In this document: in pieces, positions 53,305-62,689 of the stretch
How the letters are laid out: each line of letters starts with the position of its first letter
Position numbering within the stretch: position 1 is the first letter of the stretch
DNA from: Streptomyces sp. NBC_01244
Lineage (GTDB): Bacteria; Actinomycetota; Actinomycetes; Streptomycetales; Streptomycetaceae
DNA length: 64,000 bases
Assembly (NCBI RefSeq): GCF_035987325.1
Contig: NZ_CP108488.1
Span: 6,200,001 to 6,264,000, forward strand
Reading direction: 5' to 3'
Notes under the pieces: generated by a model
What the model was told of the DNA's origin: nothing
The model's input: only the letters and a program-made list of their open reading frames with translations
Database searches by the model: none
Made by a program: the position numbers and the translations under genes

Positions 53305-55233
53305 ATGGGATTTATGGGGGACAGGTCAACTCTGCTGGAGACAGGGCGGTTTGTGAGGGCGGACTCCGAATCGGATGCGGAGGCCGATGGGGCGGCTCAG
53401 GCCGTTGACGTGCGGACCGCGATGACCACGCGGCCGGTACGGACCACGGCCGCGGCGCCGACCACGCCGGACGTGTCGGACGTGTCAGACGTGTCGGTCG
53501 ATGCGCTGTTCGACGACGCGGTCTTCGGGCTGACCGACGCGGCCGGCGACGCCGCGCTGGAGGCCCGGCACCGGGTCGCCGCCGACAAGGGGGACCCGGG
53601 CGCGATGAGCGTACTCGGGGCCCTCCTGCTGCGCCGCGGCGACCTCGCGGGAGCCGAGCCGTACCTGCGCGGGGCGACCGGGGAGGGCGACCGCGCGGCC
53701 GCCAACAACCTGGGCGTACTCCTGCACCAGCGCGGCTACCCAGAGGAGGCCGCCGGCTGGTGGCGCGTGGCCGCCGTGGCCGGATCCGCTCCCGCCGCGC
53801 ACGCCCTGGGCCGCTACTACCGCGAGCGGGGCGACGAGCCCGCCGCCGAGTACTGGATGCGCCAGGCGGCGGAATCCGGCCATGCCCTGGGCGCCTACGG
53901 CCTCGCCGACCTGCTGGAGCACCGCGGGGACAAGGGCGTCGAGCGGTGGTTCCGCGCGGCCGCCGAGCAGGGGCACCGCGAGGCCGCGTACCGGCTGGCC
54001 CGGCACCTGAGGAAGGGCGACCCGGCCGAGGCCGAGCAGTGGTACCGGCAGGCCGCCGCGCGCGGCCACCGGCGCGCCGGGCTGCACCTGGGCGCGCTGC
54101 TGGAGGCGCGCGGGGAGCTGAAGGAGGCCGGGCGCTGGTACCTGACCTCCGCCAAGCAGGGCGAGGCGCGGGCGGCCTGCGCCCTCGGCTTCCTGCTGCG
54201 CGACGCCGGCGACGAGGAGAACGCGGCCACCTGGTGGCTGCGCGCCGCGCAGGACGGCGACGGCAACGCGGCCAACGCGCTCGGCGCGCTGCACGCCGCG
54301 CGCGGCGAGACCCAGACGGCGGAGAAGTGGTACCGGGCCGCGATGGACGCGGGCGACCAGAACGGGGCGTACAACCTCGCGCTGCTCTGCGCCGCCCAGG
54401 AGCGGACCGGGCCGGCCGAGCAGTGGTACCGGCGCGCCGCGTACGCGGGACACCGCGAGGCGGCCAACGCGCTGGCCATCCTGCTGCTGCAGGGCGGCGA
54501 CGCGGAGGGCGCGGAGCCGTGGTTCTCGAAGGCGGCGGAGGCGGGGAGCGTGGACGCCGCCTTCAACCTCGGGATCCTCTTCGCCAGCCGGGACGAGGAC
54601 CGGACGGCCCTGAAGTGGTACGAGCGGGCGGCCTCGGCGGGACACACCGACGCGGCGCTCCAGGTCGGCATCGCGCTGGTCCGCGACGGCGAGGAGCGGG
54701 CGGCGGAACGCCACCTGCGGTGCGCGGCCGGCGGCGGCAGCGCGGAGGCCGCCTTCCGGCTGGCCGCGCTGTTGGAGTCGTTGGCGCCGCCGCCCGAGCC
54801 GGTCGCCCTGGGCGAGCCGGTGGGCGGAGCCGCGCGCACCGAGAGCGAGGAGTGGTACGAGCGGGCCGCGGAGCTGGGGCACCGGCGTGCCCAGGTCCGG
54901 GTCGGCATGCTGGCCGCCGCGCGGGGCGAGCTGGCGGCCGCCGCGCGGTGGTACCGGGAGGCGGCGGAGGCCGGCTCCCGCAACGGCGCCTTCAACCTGG
55001 GGCTGCTGCTGGCGCGCGAGGGCAACGAGCCCGAGGCGGCGCTGTGGTGGACCCGGGCGGCGGTGGCCGGGCACGGGCGGGCGGCGCTGCGGCTGGGCCT
55101 GCTCGCCGCCCGGCAGGGAGACCTCACGGAGGGGCAGAAGTGGTGCGTCCGGGCCATGGAGCTGGGCCCGGCGGAGGTCTCGGAGCGGGCCGGCCGGCTG
55201 CGCGAGGCCCTGGCCGAGGAGCTGTCCGCGTAG
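53305..55233 (+). CDS. Sel1-like TPR repeat protein
   Basis: 642 residues. From about residue 90 to 620 there are about fifteen Sel1-like repeats of 33-36 residues (pattern AGxxGxAxAAxxLGxLLxxRGD, AExWYRRAA). No enzymatic domain, signal peptide or membrane segment. Sel1 proteins act as scaffolds in signalling. It lies between two identical initiator tRNA genes and is the only gene in the interval. The first 50 residues are Thr/Asp-rich (DVSDVSDVS) and disordered. ATG 53305 and ATG 53314 are both possible. Confidence 0.85.
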   Translation: MGFMGDRSTLLETGRFVRADSESDAEADGAAQAVDVRTAMTTRPVRTTAAAPTTPDVSDVSDVSVDALFDDAVFGLTDAAGDAALEARHRVAADKGDPGAMSVLGALLLRRGDLAGAEPYLRGATGEGDRAAANNLGVLLHQRGYPEEAAGWWRVAAVAGSAPAAHALGRYYRERGDEPAAEYWMRQAAESGHALGAYGLADLLEHRGDKGVERWFRAAAEQGHREAAYRLARHLRKGDPAEAEQWYRQAAARGHRRAGLHLGALLEARGELKEAGRWYLTSAKQGEARAACALGFLLRDAGDEENAATWWLRAAQDGDGNAANALGALHAARGETQTAEKWYRAAMDAGDQNGAYNLALLCAAQERTGPAEQWYRRAAYAGHREAANALAILLLQGGDAEGAEPWFSKAAEAGSVDAAFNLGILFASRDEDRTALKWYERAASAGHTDAALQVGIALVRDGEERAAERHLRCAAGGGSAEAAFRLAALLESLAPPPEPVALGEPVGGAARTESEEWYERAAELGHRRAQVRVGMLAAARGELAAAARWYREAAEAGSRNGAFNLGLLLAREGNEPEAALWWTRAAVAGHGRAALRLGLLAARQGDLTEGQKWCVRAMELGPAEVSERAGRLREALAEELSA

Positions 55234-55290
55234 GGCTCGCCAACTGATTTGCATCTGCCGTCCCCGTTCACGTAGAGTCAGGTTTACCGA

Positions 55291-55364
55291 CGCGGGGTGG
55301 AGCAGCTCGGTAGCTCGCTGGGCTCATAACCCAGAGGTCGCAGGTTCAAATCCTGTCCCCGCTA
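55291..55364 (+). tRNA. Initiator tRNA-Met (CAT), second copy
   Basis: Identical to the first copy in all 74 bases, and also in the flanks TTTACCGA (upstream) and CTGAAG (downstream). C1.U72 and the three G-C anticodon pairs are retained. Confidence 0.97.
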
Positions 55365-55373
55365 CTGAAGGCT

Positions 55374-55406
55374 CGAAGGCCCGGATCCTCTGGATCCGGG
55401 CCTTCG
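55374..55406 (+). terminator. Terminator of second initiator tRNA
   Basis: CGAAGGCCCGGATCC-TCT-GGATCCGGGCCTTCG, the same stem as after the first tRNA with a different loop. Confidence 0.9.
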
Positions 55407-55428
55407 GTCGTTCCTGGATGCAATGCGC

Positions 55429-55453
55429 CAGTTGGATCCAAAGGATCCAACTG
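55429..55453. repeat. Palindrome CAGTTGGATCC-AAA-GGATCCAACTG
   Basis: A perfect 11-bp inverted repeat with a 3-base loop, placed after the second tRNA terminator. It shares GGATCC with both terminators. It may be a second terminator or a protein site. Confidence 0.6.
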
Positions 55454-55471
55454 GATCCCATGTGCGAAAAA

Positions 55472-55504
55472 GAAGGGCCGGGGCTCGGTGAGCCCCGGCC
55501 CTTC
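55472..55504 (-). terminator. Rho-independent terminator of the Fur-family gene
   Basis: GAAGGGCCGGGGCTC-GGT-GAGCCCCGGCCCTTC, and on the minus strand the stem is followed by TTTTTCGC, a genuine U-tract. Confidence 0.9.
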
Positions 55505-55528
55505 GTCGTGTTGTCGTGTCGTCGTTCT

Positions 55529-55945
55529 TCAGGCCCCGGCGCAGTTCGGGCACACGCCGCGGTACGTGACCTCGACCGCCGACACCGTGAAGCCGAAGCG
55601 CTCCGTGTCCGGCAGGTCGGCCAGTGGGTTGCCCGCCGGGTGGACGTCGCGGATCGCCCCGCACTGGGCGCACACCAGGTGCTGGTGGGGGCGGTGGGCG
55701 TTCGGGTCGTACCGCTTGGCGCGCCGGTCCGTGGAAACTTCCAGGACCTCGCCGAGGGTGACGAGCTCGCCCAGCGTGTTGTAGACGGTCGCGCGGGAGA
55801 TCTCCGGCAGCCTGTCCACGGCGCGCGCGTGCACCTCGTCGGCCGTCAGGTGAACGTGGTCACCGTCGAGCACCTCGGCCACGACGCGCCGCTGTGCGGT
55901 CATGCGCCATCCGCGTCCGCGAAGTCGTTCCAGCAGGTCACTCAT
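55529..55945 (-). CDS. catR: Fur-family repressor (CatR/PerR type)
   Basis: 138 residues. A winged-helix DNA-binding half (LTADEVHARAVDRLPEISRATVYNTLGELV) and a metal-binding half with two CxxC pairs (CAQCG, CPNC) and HxH-type ligands (HRPHQHLVC). Divergent from the catalase gene with 149 bases between. In S. coelicolor CatR represses a monofunctional catalase, so the same role is likely here. Inactivation by peroxide through the cysteines or metal site is family knowledge. Confidence 0.88.
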   Translation of the reverse strand: MSDLLERLRGRGWRMTAQRRVVAEVLDGDHVHLTADEVHARAVDRLPEISRATVYNTLGELVTLGEVLEVSTDRRAKRYDPNAHRPHQHLVCAQCGAIRDVHPAGNPLADLPDTERFGFTVSAVEVTYRGVCPNCAGA

Positions 55946-56094
55946 GCACGCCAGCGTAACAGCGGGGGGATTCGGTGTAACTCCCGAATCTGTGTCAACT
56001 TGGATGCTCGCTTGACTTAGACAGAGTCCATCATAGGATCGGTTAGGTTAGGGCGCAGGACAGGTTTGCAGCAAATTTACGCAGGAGGCGCATA
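55946..56094. promoter_or_regulatory. catR-katA divergent control region
   Basis: Contains GATTCGG-N8-CCGAATC (55969-55990), a 7-bp inverted repeat near catR; GACT-N7-AGTC (56014-56028) near the middle; and TTAGGTTAGG (56043-56052), the left half of the Streptomyces iron (DmdR) box whose right half ACCTAA is missing. Each is a candidate operator for a Fur-like protein. Confidence 0.55.
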
Positions 56095-57549
56095 GTGACG
56101 ACGCAGGGACCGCTCACCACGGAGGCCGGAGCTCCGGTTGCTGACAACCAGAACAGCGAGACCGCCGGCATCGGCGGCCCCGTTCTGGTTCAGGACCAGC
56201 TGCTGCTGGAGAAGCTCGCGCACTTCAACCGCGAGCGCATCCCGGAGCGCGTGGTGCACGCCCGTGGCGCCGGTGCGTACGGCACGTTCACGCTGACCCG
56301 TGACGTCTCGCAGTGGACCCGTGCGAAGTTCCTGTCCGAGGTCGGCAAGGAGACCGAGACCTTCCTGCGGTTCTCCACCGTCGCGGGCAGCCTCGGCAGC
56401 GCCGACGCGGTCCGTGACCCCCGCGGCTGGGCCCTGAAGTTCTACACCGAAGAGGGCAACTACGACCTCGTCGGCAACAACACCCCGGTGTTCTTCATCA
56501 AGGACGCCATCAAGTTCCCCGACTTCATCCACACCCAGAAGCGCGACCCGTACACGGGCTCGCAGGAGGCGGACAACGTCTGGGACTTCTGGGGTCTGTC
56601 GCCCGAGTCCACCCACCAGGTGACCTGGCTGTTCGGTGACCGCGGCATCCCGGCGTCCTACCGCCACATGAACGGCTTCGGCTCGCACACGTTCCAGTGG
56701 AACAACGAGGCCGGCGAGGTCTTCTGGGTCAAGTACCACTTCAAGACCGACCAGGGCATCAAGAACCTCACCCAGGCCGAGGCCAACCAGCTCGCCGGTG
56801 AGGACCCCGACTCCCACCAGCGCGACCTGCGCGAGTCCATCGAGCGCGGTGACTTCCCGTCCTGGACCGTGCAGGTCCAGATCATGCCGGCGGCCGAGGC
56901 GGCCGAGTACCGCTTCAACCCGTTCGACCTCACCAAGGTGTGGCCGCACGCGGACTACCCGCTGATCGAGATCGGCAAGCTGGAGCTCAACCGCAACCCG
57001 GAGAACGTCTTCGCCGAGGTCGAGCAGTCGATCTTCAGCCCGGCGCACTTCGTCCCCGGCATCGGTCCGTCCCCGGACAAGATGCTCCAGGGCCGTCTCT
57101 TCGGCTACGGCGACGCCCACCGCTACCGCGTCGGCATCAACGCCGACCACCTGCCGGTGAACCGCCCGCACGCCACCGAGGCGCGCACCAACTCCCGCGA
57201 CGGCTACCTGTACGACGGCCGCCACGCGGGTGCGAAGAACTACGAGCCGAACAGCTTCGGCGGCCCGCACCAGACGGACCGTCCGCTGTGGGTCTCCTCC
57301 GCCGTCACCGGTGGCACGGGCAACCACGCCGCGCCCTCGCACTCCGAGGACAACGACTTCGTCCAGGCGGGCAACCTCTACCGCCTGTACTCGGAGGACG
57401 AGAAGACCCGTCTGATCGAGAACCTCTCCGGCTTCATCGCCAAGGTCTCCCGCGACGACATCGTCGAGCGTGCGATCAACAACTTCCGCCAGGCGGACGG
57501 TGACTTCGGCAAGCGTCTGGAGGCCGCGGTCCAGGCCCTCCGCGGCTGA
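56095..57549 (+). CDS. katA: Monofunctional haem catalase
   Basis: 484 residues, the small-subunit clade 3 size. The catalytic His is in [12 protein letters not shown], the distal Asn in VGNNTPVFF, the proximal Tyr in [12 protein letters not shown], and the [12 protein letters not shown] region fits the haem pocket. Dismutates hydrogen peroxide in the cytoplasm. GTG with AGGAGG upstream. Controlled by the adjacent Fur-family gene. It needs haem, so the haem enzymes on the left of the window also matter to it. Confidence 0.96.
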   Translation: MTTQGPLTTEAGAPVADNQNSETAGIGGPVLVQDQLLLEKLAHFNRERIPERVVHARGAGAYGTFTLTRDVSQWTRAKFLSEVGKETETFLRFSTVAGSLGSADAVRDPRGWALKFYTEEGNYDLVGNNTPVFFIKDAIKFPDFIHTQKRDPYTGSQEADNVWDFWGLSPESTHQVTWLFGDRGIPASYRHMNGFGSHTFQWNNEAGEVFWVKYHFKTDQGIKNLTQAEANQLAGEDPDSHQRDLRESIERGDFPSWTVQVQIMPAAEAAEYRFNPFDLTKVWPHADYPLIEIGKLELNRNPENVFAEVEQSIFSPAHFVPGIGPSPDKMLQGRLFGYGDAHRYRVGINADHLPVNRPHATEARTNSRDGYLYDGRHAGAKNYEPNSFGGPHQTDRPLWVSSAVTGGTGNHAAPSHSEDNDFVQAGNLYRLYSEDEKTRLIENLSGFIAKVSRDDIVERAINNFRQADGDFGKRLEAAVQALRG

Positions 57550-57568
57550 TGGACGGTTTGCCGTAGCA

Positions 57569-57615
57569 GGCCGACGGGCCGGTGCTCCCCAGAGGGGGGC
57601 GCCGGCCCGTCGGCC
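57569..57615 (+). terminator. Terminator between katA and the CBS gene
   Basis: GGCCGACGGGCCGG pairs with CCGGCCCGTCGGCC around a loop containing an inner CTCCCC/GGGGGG pairing, between convergent genes. Confidence 0.85.
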
Positions 57616-57619
57616 GTTC

Positions 57620-58027
57620 CTACGCGGGCACGGCGGCGGGTGTGCCCGTGCGCCGCGCCGGGGCCCAGCAGCGGATGACATCGCGTACGGACACGATGCC
57701 CACCGGGCCGCCCTGCTCCAGGACGATCAGATGACGGAAGCCGCCGTGGGCCATCGCCTCGGCGGCTTCCTGCACGGTGGCGTCGGGGGTGCAGAAGACC
57801 ACGTTGTTGGTGGTGTGCGCGCCCACGGACTCCCGGTCGGGATCGTGGCCCGCGCCGATCGAGTTGAGGATGTCGCGCTCGGTCAGGATGCCGATGCCGC
57901 TGTGTTCGGGGTCGAGGACGACGGCGGCGCCGACGCGCCGGCCGGACATCAGGCAGGCTGCCTGCCGCAGGGTGTGAGTGGGTCCGAGGGTGAGGATCAC
58001 GGTGCTCATGGCGTCGCGGACGAGCAT
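57620..58027 (-). CDS. CBS-domain pair protein
   Basis: 135 residues made of two CBS domains (MLVRDAMSTVILTLGP..., GVGAAVVLDP..GIGILTERDIL; then AEAMAHGGFRHLIVLE..GIVSVRDVI). Such proteins bind adenine nucleotides. No effector domain is attached. ATG has AGGAGG 9 bases upstream. Target unknown. Confidence 0.92.
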   Translation of the reverse strand: MLVRDAMSTVILTLGPTHTLRQAACLMSGRRVGAAVVLDPEHSGIGILTERDILNSIGAGHDPDRESVGAHTTNNVVFCTPDATVQEAAEAMAHGGFRHLIVLEQGGPVGIVSVRDVIRCWAPARRTGTPAAVPA

Positions 58028-58235
58028 GAAGAGAGCCACCTCCTGGTGAGTCCCTCCGCTTGGGTGGGGTGCGCGCGAAGGGCCGCACTTAGAGAAGTCC
58101 TTCACAAGCGCACAAGCGGAGGAGTCTCAGATTCCCACGCGCGGGCAAAGCCAGCAAGGAGGCGCGTGAGGGGCGCTTTCGGCGCCCGCGGGCGCCGGCC
58201 ACCGCCGCCGGCGGCCGGCGCCCGGCCCGTACGCG

Positions 58236-59039
58236 TCAGCCGCGCGGGCGCAGCAGGTCCAGCATCTGCGCGTGCAGCAGCCCGTTGGAGGCCGCCGCGT
58301 TGCCGCCGTGCACGCCGTCCACCCCGTCCAGAGCGGTGAAGCGGCCGCCGGCCTCCTCCACCACGACGGCCAGGGCCGCCATGTCCCACAGGTTCAGCTC
58401 CGGCTCGGCGCACAGGTCGAGCGAGCCCTCGGCGACCATCATGTACGGCCAGAAATCGCCGTAGCCCCGCGTACGCCAGCACGCGCGGGTCAGGTCCAGG
58501 AAGCCGGGCAGCCGCCCCTGCTCCTCCCAGCCGCTCAGCGAGGAATACGCGAAGGAGGCGTCGCCGAGGGTGGCGACCTTGGAGACGCCGAGCGCGGTGG
58601 TCTCGCCGAGCGCGCCGCCCGTGAAGGCACCCCGGCCGCGCGCCGCCCACCAGCGGCGGCCCAGTGCCGGCGCGGACACCACGCCGACGACGGGGCGGAA
58701 GGCGCCGTCGGCCTGCTCCTCCATGAGCGAGATCAGCGTCGCCCACACCGGAACGCCGCGCACGTAGTTCTTCGTACCGTCGATCGGGTCCACGACCCAG
58801 CGGCGCGGGCCGTCGCCCTTGAGGCCGTACTCCTCGCCCAGGATGGCGTCGGCGGGCCGCGCGGCGGAGATCCCGGCCCGGATGATCTCCTCGGTGGCGG
58901 TGTCGGCCTCGCTCACCGGGGTCATGTCGGGCTTGGTCTCGACCTTCAGGTCGAGGGCGCGGAACCGCTCCATCGTGGCGGCGTCCGCCGCGTCGGCGAG
59001 TTCGAGGGCAAGGCGCAGGTCATCGTCATACTCGGGCAT
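58236..59039 (-). CDS. hisN: Histidinol-phosphatase HisN (inositol monophosphatase family)
   Basis: 267 residues. The metal-site motifs are VDPIDGTKNYVRG and NLWDMAALAVVVEEAGG, with ILGEEYG as the first Glu pair. In streptomycetes this member of the family is the histidinol-phosphate phosphatase of histidine synthesis. Because inositol-phosphatases share all motifs, the assignment also relies on actinobacterial context. Confidence 0.88.
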   Translation of the reverse strand: MPEYDDDLRLALELADAADAATMERFRALDLKVETKPDMTPVSEADTATEEIIRAGISAARPADAILGEEYGLKGDGPRRWVVDPIDGTKNYVRGVPVWATLISLMEEQADGAFRPVVGVVSAPALGRRWWAARGRGAFTGGALGETTALGVSKVATLGDASFAYSSLSGWEEQGRLPGFLDLTRACWRTRGYGDFWPYMMVAEGSLDLCAEPELNLWDMAALAVVVEEAGGRFTALDGVDGVHGGNAAASNGLLHAQMLDLLRPRG

Positions 59040-59103
59040 GCCAGAACCCTACCGAGGCGGCCGGGGCGACGCGGAAGGCGTCCACGGTACGGCACGGGCA
59101 CCC

Positions 59104-59128
59104 TTGACAGGATCTGTCGGTCCGTCAA
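59104..59128 (+). promoter_or_regulatory. Promoter/operator of the TetR gene
   Basis: TTGACA (59104-59109) gives a -35. GACAG-GAT-CTGTC (59106-59118) is an inverted repeat overlapping it, and TTGAC-N15-GTCAA is a wider one. Location fits autorepression by the TetR protein. Confidence 0.5.
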
Positions 59129-59172
59129 CTCTGGCTGAGACGTCGACCGGAGGCGTCGAAGGGGAGGCGACG

Positions 59173-59736
59173 GTGCCGACGGCCCGGGAGTCCTTGCTCG
59201 AAGCGGCGGGAGCGGCGCTCGCGGCGCGCCCGTGGCCGGCCGTGCGGATGATCGACGTGGCCGCCGCCGCCGGGGTCTCGCGGCAGACCCTCTACAACGA
59301 GTTCGCGGGCAAGACGGGGCTGGGGCACGCCCTGGTCCGGCGCGACGCGGCCTGGTACCTCGACGGGGTGGACCGGGCCCTGGCCTCCTCGGGCGCCCCG
59401 GCCGAGCGGCTGGCGGCGGTCGTGGAGTGGACCGTGCGCGCGGGCTTCGAGCGACCCCTCGCGCGGGCCCTGCTGACCGGGTGCTGGAACGGCAACTTAC
59501 CCGTCCCGGCCGGCCGCGGGGTCCGGCCGGGGCTGCCCGCGCTGGGGCCCGCCGAGCTGATCCGCGGGGTCCGCGAGCGGGCCGACGCCGTGTTCGGGGC
59601 GCAGGAGGGGGCGCAGCGCTGCGAGCTCGCCGTGCGGCTCGCGCTGTCCTACCTGGTCGCCCCGGCCGAGCCGCCGGGCCACGCCGGGCTGCTCGGCCTG
59701 CTCAGTGCGACGAGCCCGAGAGCTGGAGCCCGATGA
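59173..59736 (+). CDS. TetR-family repressor
   Basis: 187 residues. The N-terminal helix-turn-helix (VRMIDVAAAAGVSRQTLYNEF) is typical of TetR. The C-terminal domain is variable. GTG at 59173 has GGGGAGG 5 bases upstream. It overlaps the opposite SMR gene by 35 bases at their 3' ends, so it probably controls the exporter. Ligand unknown. Confidence 0.9.
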   Translation: MPTARESLLEAAGAALAARPWPAVRMIDVAAAAGVSRQTLYNEFAGKTGLGHALVRRDAAWYLDGVDRALASSGAPAERLAAVVEWTVRAGFERPLARALLTGCWNGNLPVPAGRGVRPGLPALGPAELIRGVRERADAVFGAQEGAQRCELAVRLALSYLVAPAEPPGHAGLLGLLSATSPRAGAR

Positions 59737-60025
59737 CGCCGAGGATCACCAGCGAGATCGAGACGAGTTTGAGGGTGGAGACCAGGTCCCCGAGGAAGAC
59801 CATCCCGTAGATCGCGGTACCGGCCGCCCCGATGCCGGTCCACACCGCGTAGGCCGGCCCCACGTCCAGCTTCTTCAGGGCCAGCGTCAGCAGGCCGAAG
59901 CTGCCGAGTGCGAAGCACGCGAAGGCGATGGTCGGCCACAGCCGGGTGAAGCCGTGCGACAGCTTGAGGCAGACCGCGAATCCCGTTTCCAGGATCCCGG
60001 CGACCACGACCAGCAGCCACGCCAT
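59702..60025 (-). CDS. sugE: SMR-family exporter (SugE/Gdx-like)
   Basis: 107 residues, four membrane helices, with the essential Glu in helix 1 (GILETGFAVCLKLSHGF) and the SugE-type GPAYAVWTGIGAAGTAI in helix 3. The SugE/Gdx branch exports guanidinium, while EmrE relatives export quaternary amines. ATG at 60025. Upstream there is no recognisable guanidine riboswitch. A single SMR gene implies a homodimer. Confidence 0.88.
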   Translation of the reverse strand: MAWLLVVVAGILETGFAVCLKLSHGFTRLWPTIAFACFALGSFGLLTLALKKLDVGPAYAVWTGIGAAGTAIYGMVFLGDLVSTLKLVSISLVILGVIGLQLSGSSH

Positions 60026-60130
60026 GGCGTACGCCTCCCCGCGTCATGTGACGCGTTCACGGGCCGGGCCCGAGCGTCACTTGGTGCGATTATGCATTTA
60101 CCAGACATCGGGTACGGCAAACCCCGCCGG

Positions 60131-60158
60131 TCGATCGCCCATCGATCGCCCATCGATC
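60131..60158. repeat. 11-bp tandem repeat, 2.5 copies
   Basis: TCGATCGCCCA occurs at 60131 and 60142 and half again at 60153, running into the rsgA stop. It lies between sugE and rsgA. Confidence 0.7.
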
Positions 60159-61167
60159 AGTCGCCCTCGCGGCGCTCCCGCGTCTGCAGCAGCCGTCGCA
60201 GGGAGTACAGCCGCGCCGGATCCGCGTGACCGTCCTCCACCCACTTGTCGAGCGCGCAGTCCGGCTCGTCGTGGCTGCACGCGCGCGGGCACTGCTCGGT
60301 CCCCGGCACCAGCTCCGGGAAGGCCAGGATGACCCGCGACGGGTCCACGTGGTGCAGGCCGAAGGACCGGACGCCCGGGGTGTCGATGACCCAGCCGTCG
60401 CCGCCCGGCAGCGGCAGCGCGAGCGCCGAGGTGGTGGTGTGCCGGCCGCGACCGGTCACCGCGTTGACCACGCCGGTCGCGCGCTGGCGGCCCTCGGCGA
60501 CCAGCGAGTTCACCAGCGTGGTCTTGCCGACGCCCGAGTGGCCGACGAAGGCGGTGATCCGGCCGTTCAGGCGCTCGCGCACCCGTTCGGCCGCGTCGCC
60601 CGTCGCCAGCTCCTCGCGGTTGGTGACCACGTAGTTCAGGCCGAAAGTCGAGTAGATCTCCAGGATCTTGTCCGCGGAGGTCAGGTCGGACTTCGTGAGC
60701 ACCAGCAGCGGTTCCAGCCCGGCGTCGTACGCGGCCACCAGGCAGCGGTCGATCATGCGGGGGCGCGGCTCCGGGTCGGCCAGCGCCGTCACGATGGCCA
60801 GCTGGTCGGCGTTCGCGACGACGACGCGCTCGTACGGATCGTCGTCGTCGGCCGTGCGCCGCAGGACGGACTTGCGCGCCTCGATCCGCACGATGCGGGC
60901 GAGGGTGTCCTTCTTGCCGGACAGGTCACCGACGATCCAGACCCGGTCCCCGACCACCGCCGCCTTGCGGCCCAGCTCGCGGGCCTTCATCGCGTGCACC
61001 GGACGGTCCTCGACCAGGCAGGTGAGCCGGCCGCGGTCCACGGTCAGGACGAAGCCCTCGGCCGCGTCCTCGTGCTTGGGGCGGATGGTCGTACGCGGCC
61101 GGTTGCCCTTGGGGTTGGGCCGCTGGCGGATGTCGTCCTCGTCGGTGTGCTTCCCGTACCTGCGCAT
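60157..61167 (-). CDS. rsgA: Ribosome small subunit-dependent GTPase A (RsgA)
   Basis: 336 residues. An N-terminal OB fold, a circularly permuted GTPase with VLTKSDL (G4), GHSGVGKTTLVNSL (G1), DTPG (G3), and a C-terminal zinc finger (CPRACSHDEPDC). It acts in 30S subunit maturation. ATG at 61167 lies 8 bases after the aroA stop, so it is read with aroA. Confidence 0.95.
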   Translation of the reverse strand: MRRYGKHTDEDDIRQRPNPKGNRPRTTIRPKHEDAAEGFVLTVDRGRLTCLVEDRPVHAMKARELGRKAAVVGDRVWIVGDLSGKKDTLARIVRIEARKSVLRRTADDDDPYERVVVANADQLAIVTALADPEPRPRMIDRCLVAAYDAGLEPLLVLTKSDLTSADKILEIYSTFGLNYVVTNREELATGDAAERVRERLNGRITAFVGHSGVGKTTLVNSLVAEGRQRATGVVNAVTGRGRHTTTSALALPLPGGDGWVIDTPGVRSFGLHHVDPSRVILAFPELVPGTEQCPRACSHDEPDCALDKWVEDGHADPARLYSLRRLLQTRERREGD

Positions 61168-61175
61168 GACGGGCC

Positions 61176-62537
61176 CTACGCTCCCACGCCTGCCGGAGCC
61201 GCTTCGGCCCGGGCGAGCATGTCCGCCCACATCTTCGGGAAGTCCGGCAGGGTCTTCGCGGTCGTCGCCACGTTCTCGATGAGCACGCCCTCCACCGCCA
61301 GGCCGATCACCGCGCCGGCCGTGGCCATCCGGTGGTCGTCGTACGTGTGGAAGGTGCCGCCGTGCAGCGCGCGCGGCCGGATCCGCAGACCGTCCGCGGT
61401 CTCCGTGACATCGCCGCCCAGCCCGTTGATCTCCTTGGTGAGCGCCGCCAGCCGGTCCGTCTCGTGCAGCCGCAGGTGCGCGACCCCGCGCAGCACCGAC
61501 TCCGAGTCGGCCAGTGCCGCGACCGCCGCGATGCCCGGGGTGAGCTCCCCGACCTCGCGCAGGTCCACGTCGATGCCGTGGATCTTGCCGGTGCCGGTGA
61601 AGACCAGGCCCGCGTCCGTCAGCTCGCAGGAGCCGCCCATCTCCGTGAAGATCCGGCGCAGCGCGTCACCGGGCTGCGTGGTGCGGCGCGGCCAGTCCGG
61701 GATGGTGACCGTGCCGCCGGTGATCAGGGCGGCCGCCATGAACGGCTGCGCGTTGGACAGGTCCGGCTCCACGACCAGGTCGCGGCCGAGCAGGGCGCCG
61801 GGGGCGACCCGCCAGACGTTCTTCTCGCCGCCGGACTCGGGGGTGTCGACCTGCGCGCCCGCCGCGCGCAGCATCTCCACGGTCATCCGGATGTGCGGCA
61901 TGGACGGCAGGTTGGTGCCCACGTGCCGGACCTCGACGCCCTGGTTGAAGCGCGGGGCGGAGAGCAGCAGCGCGGAGACGAACTGCGAGGAGTTGCTCGC
62001 GTCGATCTCCACGGTCCCGCCCTCCAGGGCCCCGCCGCCCTGGACGGTCAGCGGCAGCGCCCCGCGGCCGTCGTCGTCGATGCGGGCGCCGAGCGTGCGC
62101 AGCGCCGTGATGACCTGGCCCAGGGGGCGCTCGTAGGAGCGCGGGTCCCCGTCGAAGCGGATGTCGCCGGAGGCGAGGGTGGCCACGGGCGGCAGGAAGC
62201 GCATGACCGTGCCCGCGTTGCCGACGTCGACCGTGGCCGGGCCGTGCAGTGCGGCCGGGATGACCCGCCAGGCCTCGCCGGCGTCGCCCTCGCCCGCGGA
62301 GCTGGAGGAGACCGTCTCCTCGATGCCGACGCCCAGCGCGCGCAGCGCGTCGGACATCAGCTGGGAGTCGCGCGAACGCAGCGGGCGGCGGACCCAGCCC
62401 GGCTCGGAGGCGAGCGCGGCGAGCACGAGGGCGCGGTTGGTGACCGATTTGGACCCGGGCACGGTGACGGTGGCCTGGACGGCGGTGTCGGCGAGCGGGG
62501 CGGGCCAGAGGGCGGGGAGAGCGGGAGTCTCGGTCAT
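61176..62537 (-). CDS. aroA: 3-phosphoshikimate 1-carboxyvinyltransferase (EPSP synthase)
   Basis: 453 residues. The shikimate-binding [23 protein letters not shown] and the PEP-binding ITGGTV region, ending with LHETDRL and HDxR-type YDDHRMA. Catalyses the sixth step of the shikimate pathway. ATG at 62537 lies after TTTAGTGG. First gene of the aroA-rsgA pair. Confidence 0.96.
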   Translation of the reverse strand: MTETPALPALWPAPLADTAVQATVTVPGSKSVTNRALVLAALASEPGWVRRPLRSRDSQLMSDALRALGVGIEETVSSSSAGEGDAGEAWRVIPAALHGPATVDVGNAGTVMRFLPPVATLASGDIRFDGDPRSYERPLGQVITALRTLGARIDDDGRGALPLTVQGGGALEGGTVEIDASNSSQFVSALLLSAPRFNQGVEVRHVGTNLPSMPHIRMTVEMLRAAGAQVDTPESGGEKNVWRVAPGALLGRDLVVEPDLSNAQPFMAAALITGGTVTIPDWPRRTTQPGDALRRIFTEMGGSCELTDAGLVFTGTGKIHGIDVDLREVGELTPGIAAVAALADSESVLRGVAHLRLHETDRLAALTKEINGLGGDVTETADGLRIRPRALHGGTFHTYDDHRMATAGAVIGLAVEGVLIENVATTAKTLPDFPKMWADMLARAEAAPAGVGA

Positions 62538-62689
62538 GGCCACCACTTTAGTGGCTTCCCACGGCCGCAGATCTTGATCACCGGGGGAGTCTCGGCGGGC
62601 GGACACCCGCCGGGCGGGGCCGGTCCGCGGCCGGGCAGGGGGCGCTCAGGGGGTGAGCGGCGGCCGGTGGGCGGTCGGTCGGGGGCCGG

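Noticed and set aside
53029..55364. tRNA pair as attachment sites of an integrated element
   Set aside because: No integrase, transposase or phage gene lies between them; only the Sel1-repeat gene is present.
60026..60156. Guanidine riboswitch before the SMR gene
   Set aside because: The leader has a GTGACGC/GCGTCAC stem but lacks the conserved guanidine-I, -II or -III core motifs that I could match by eye.
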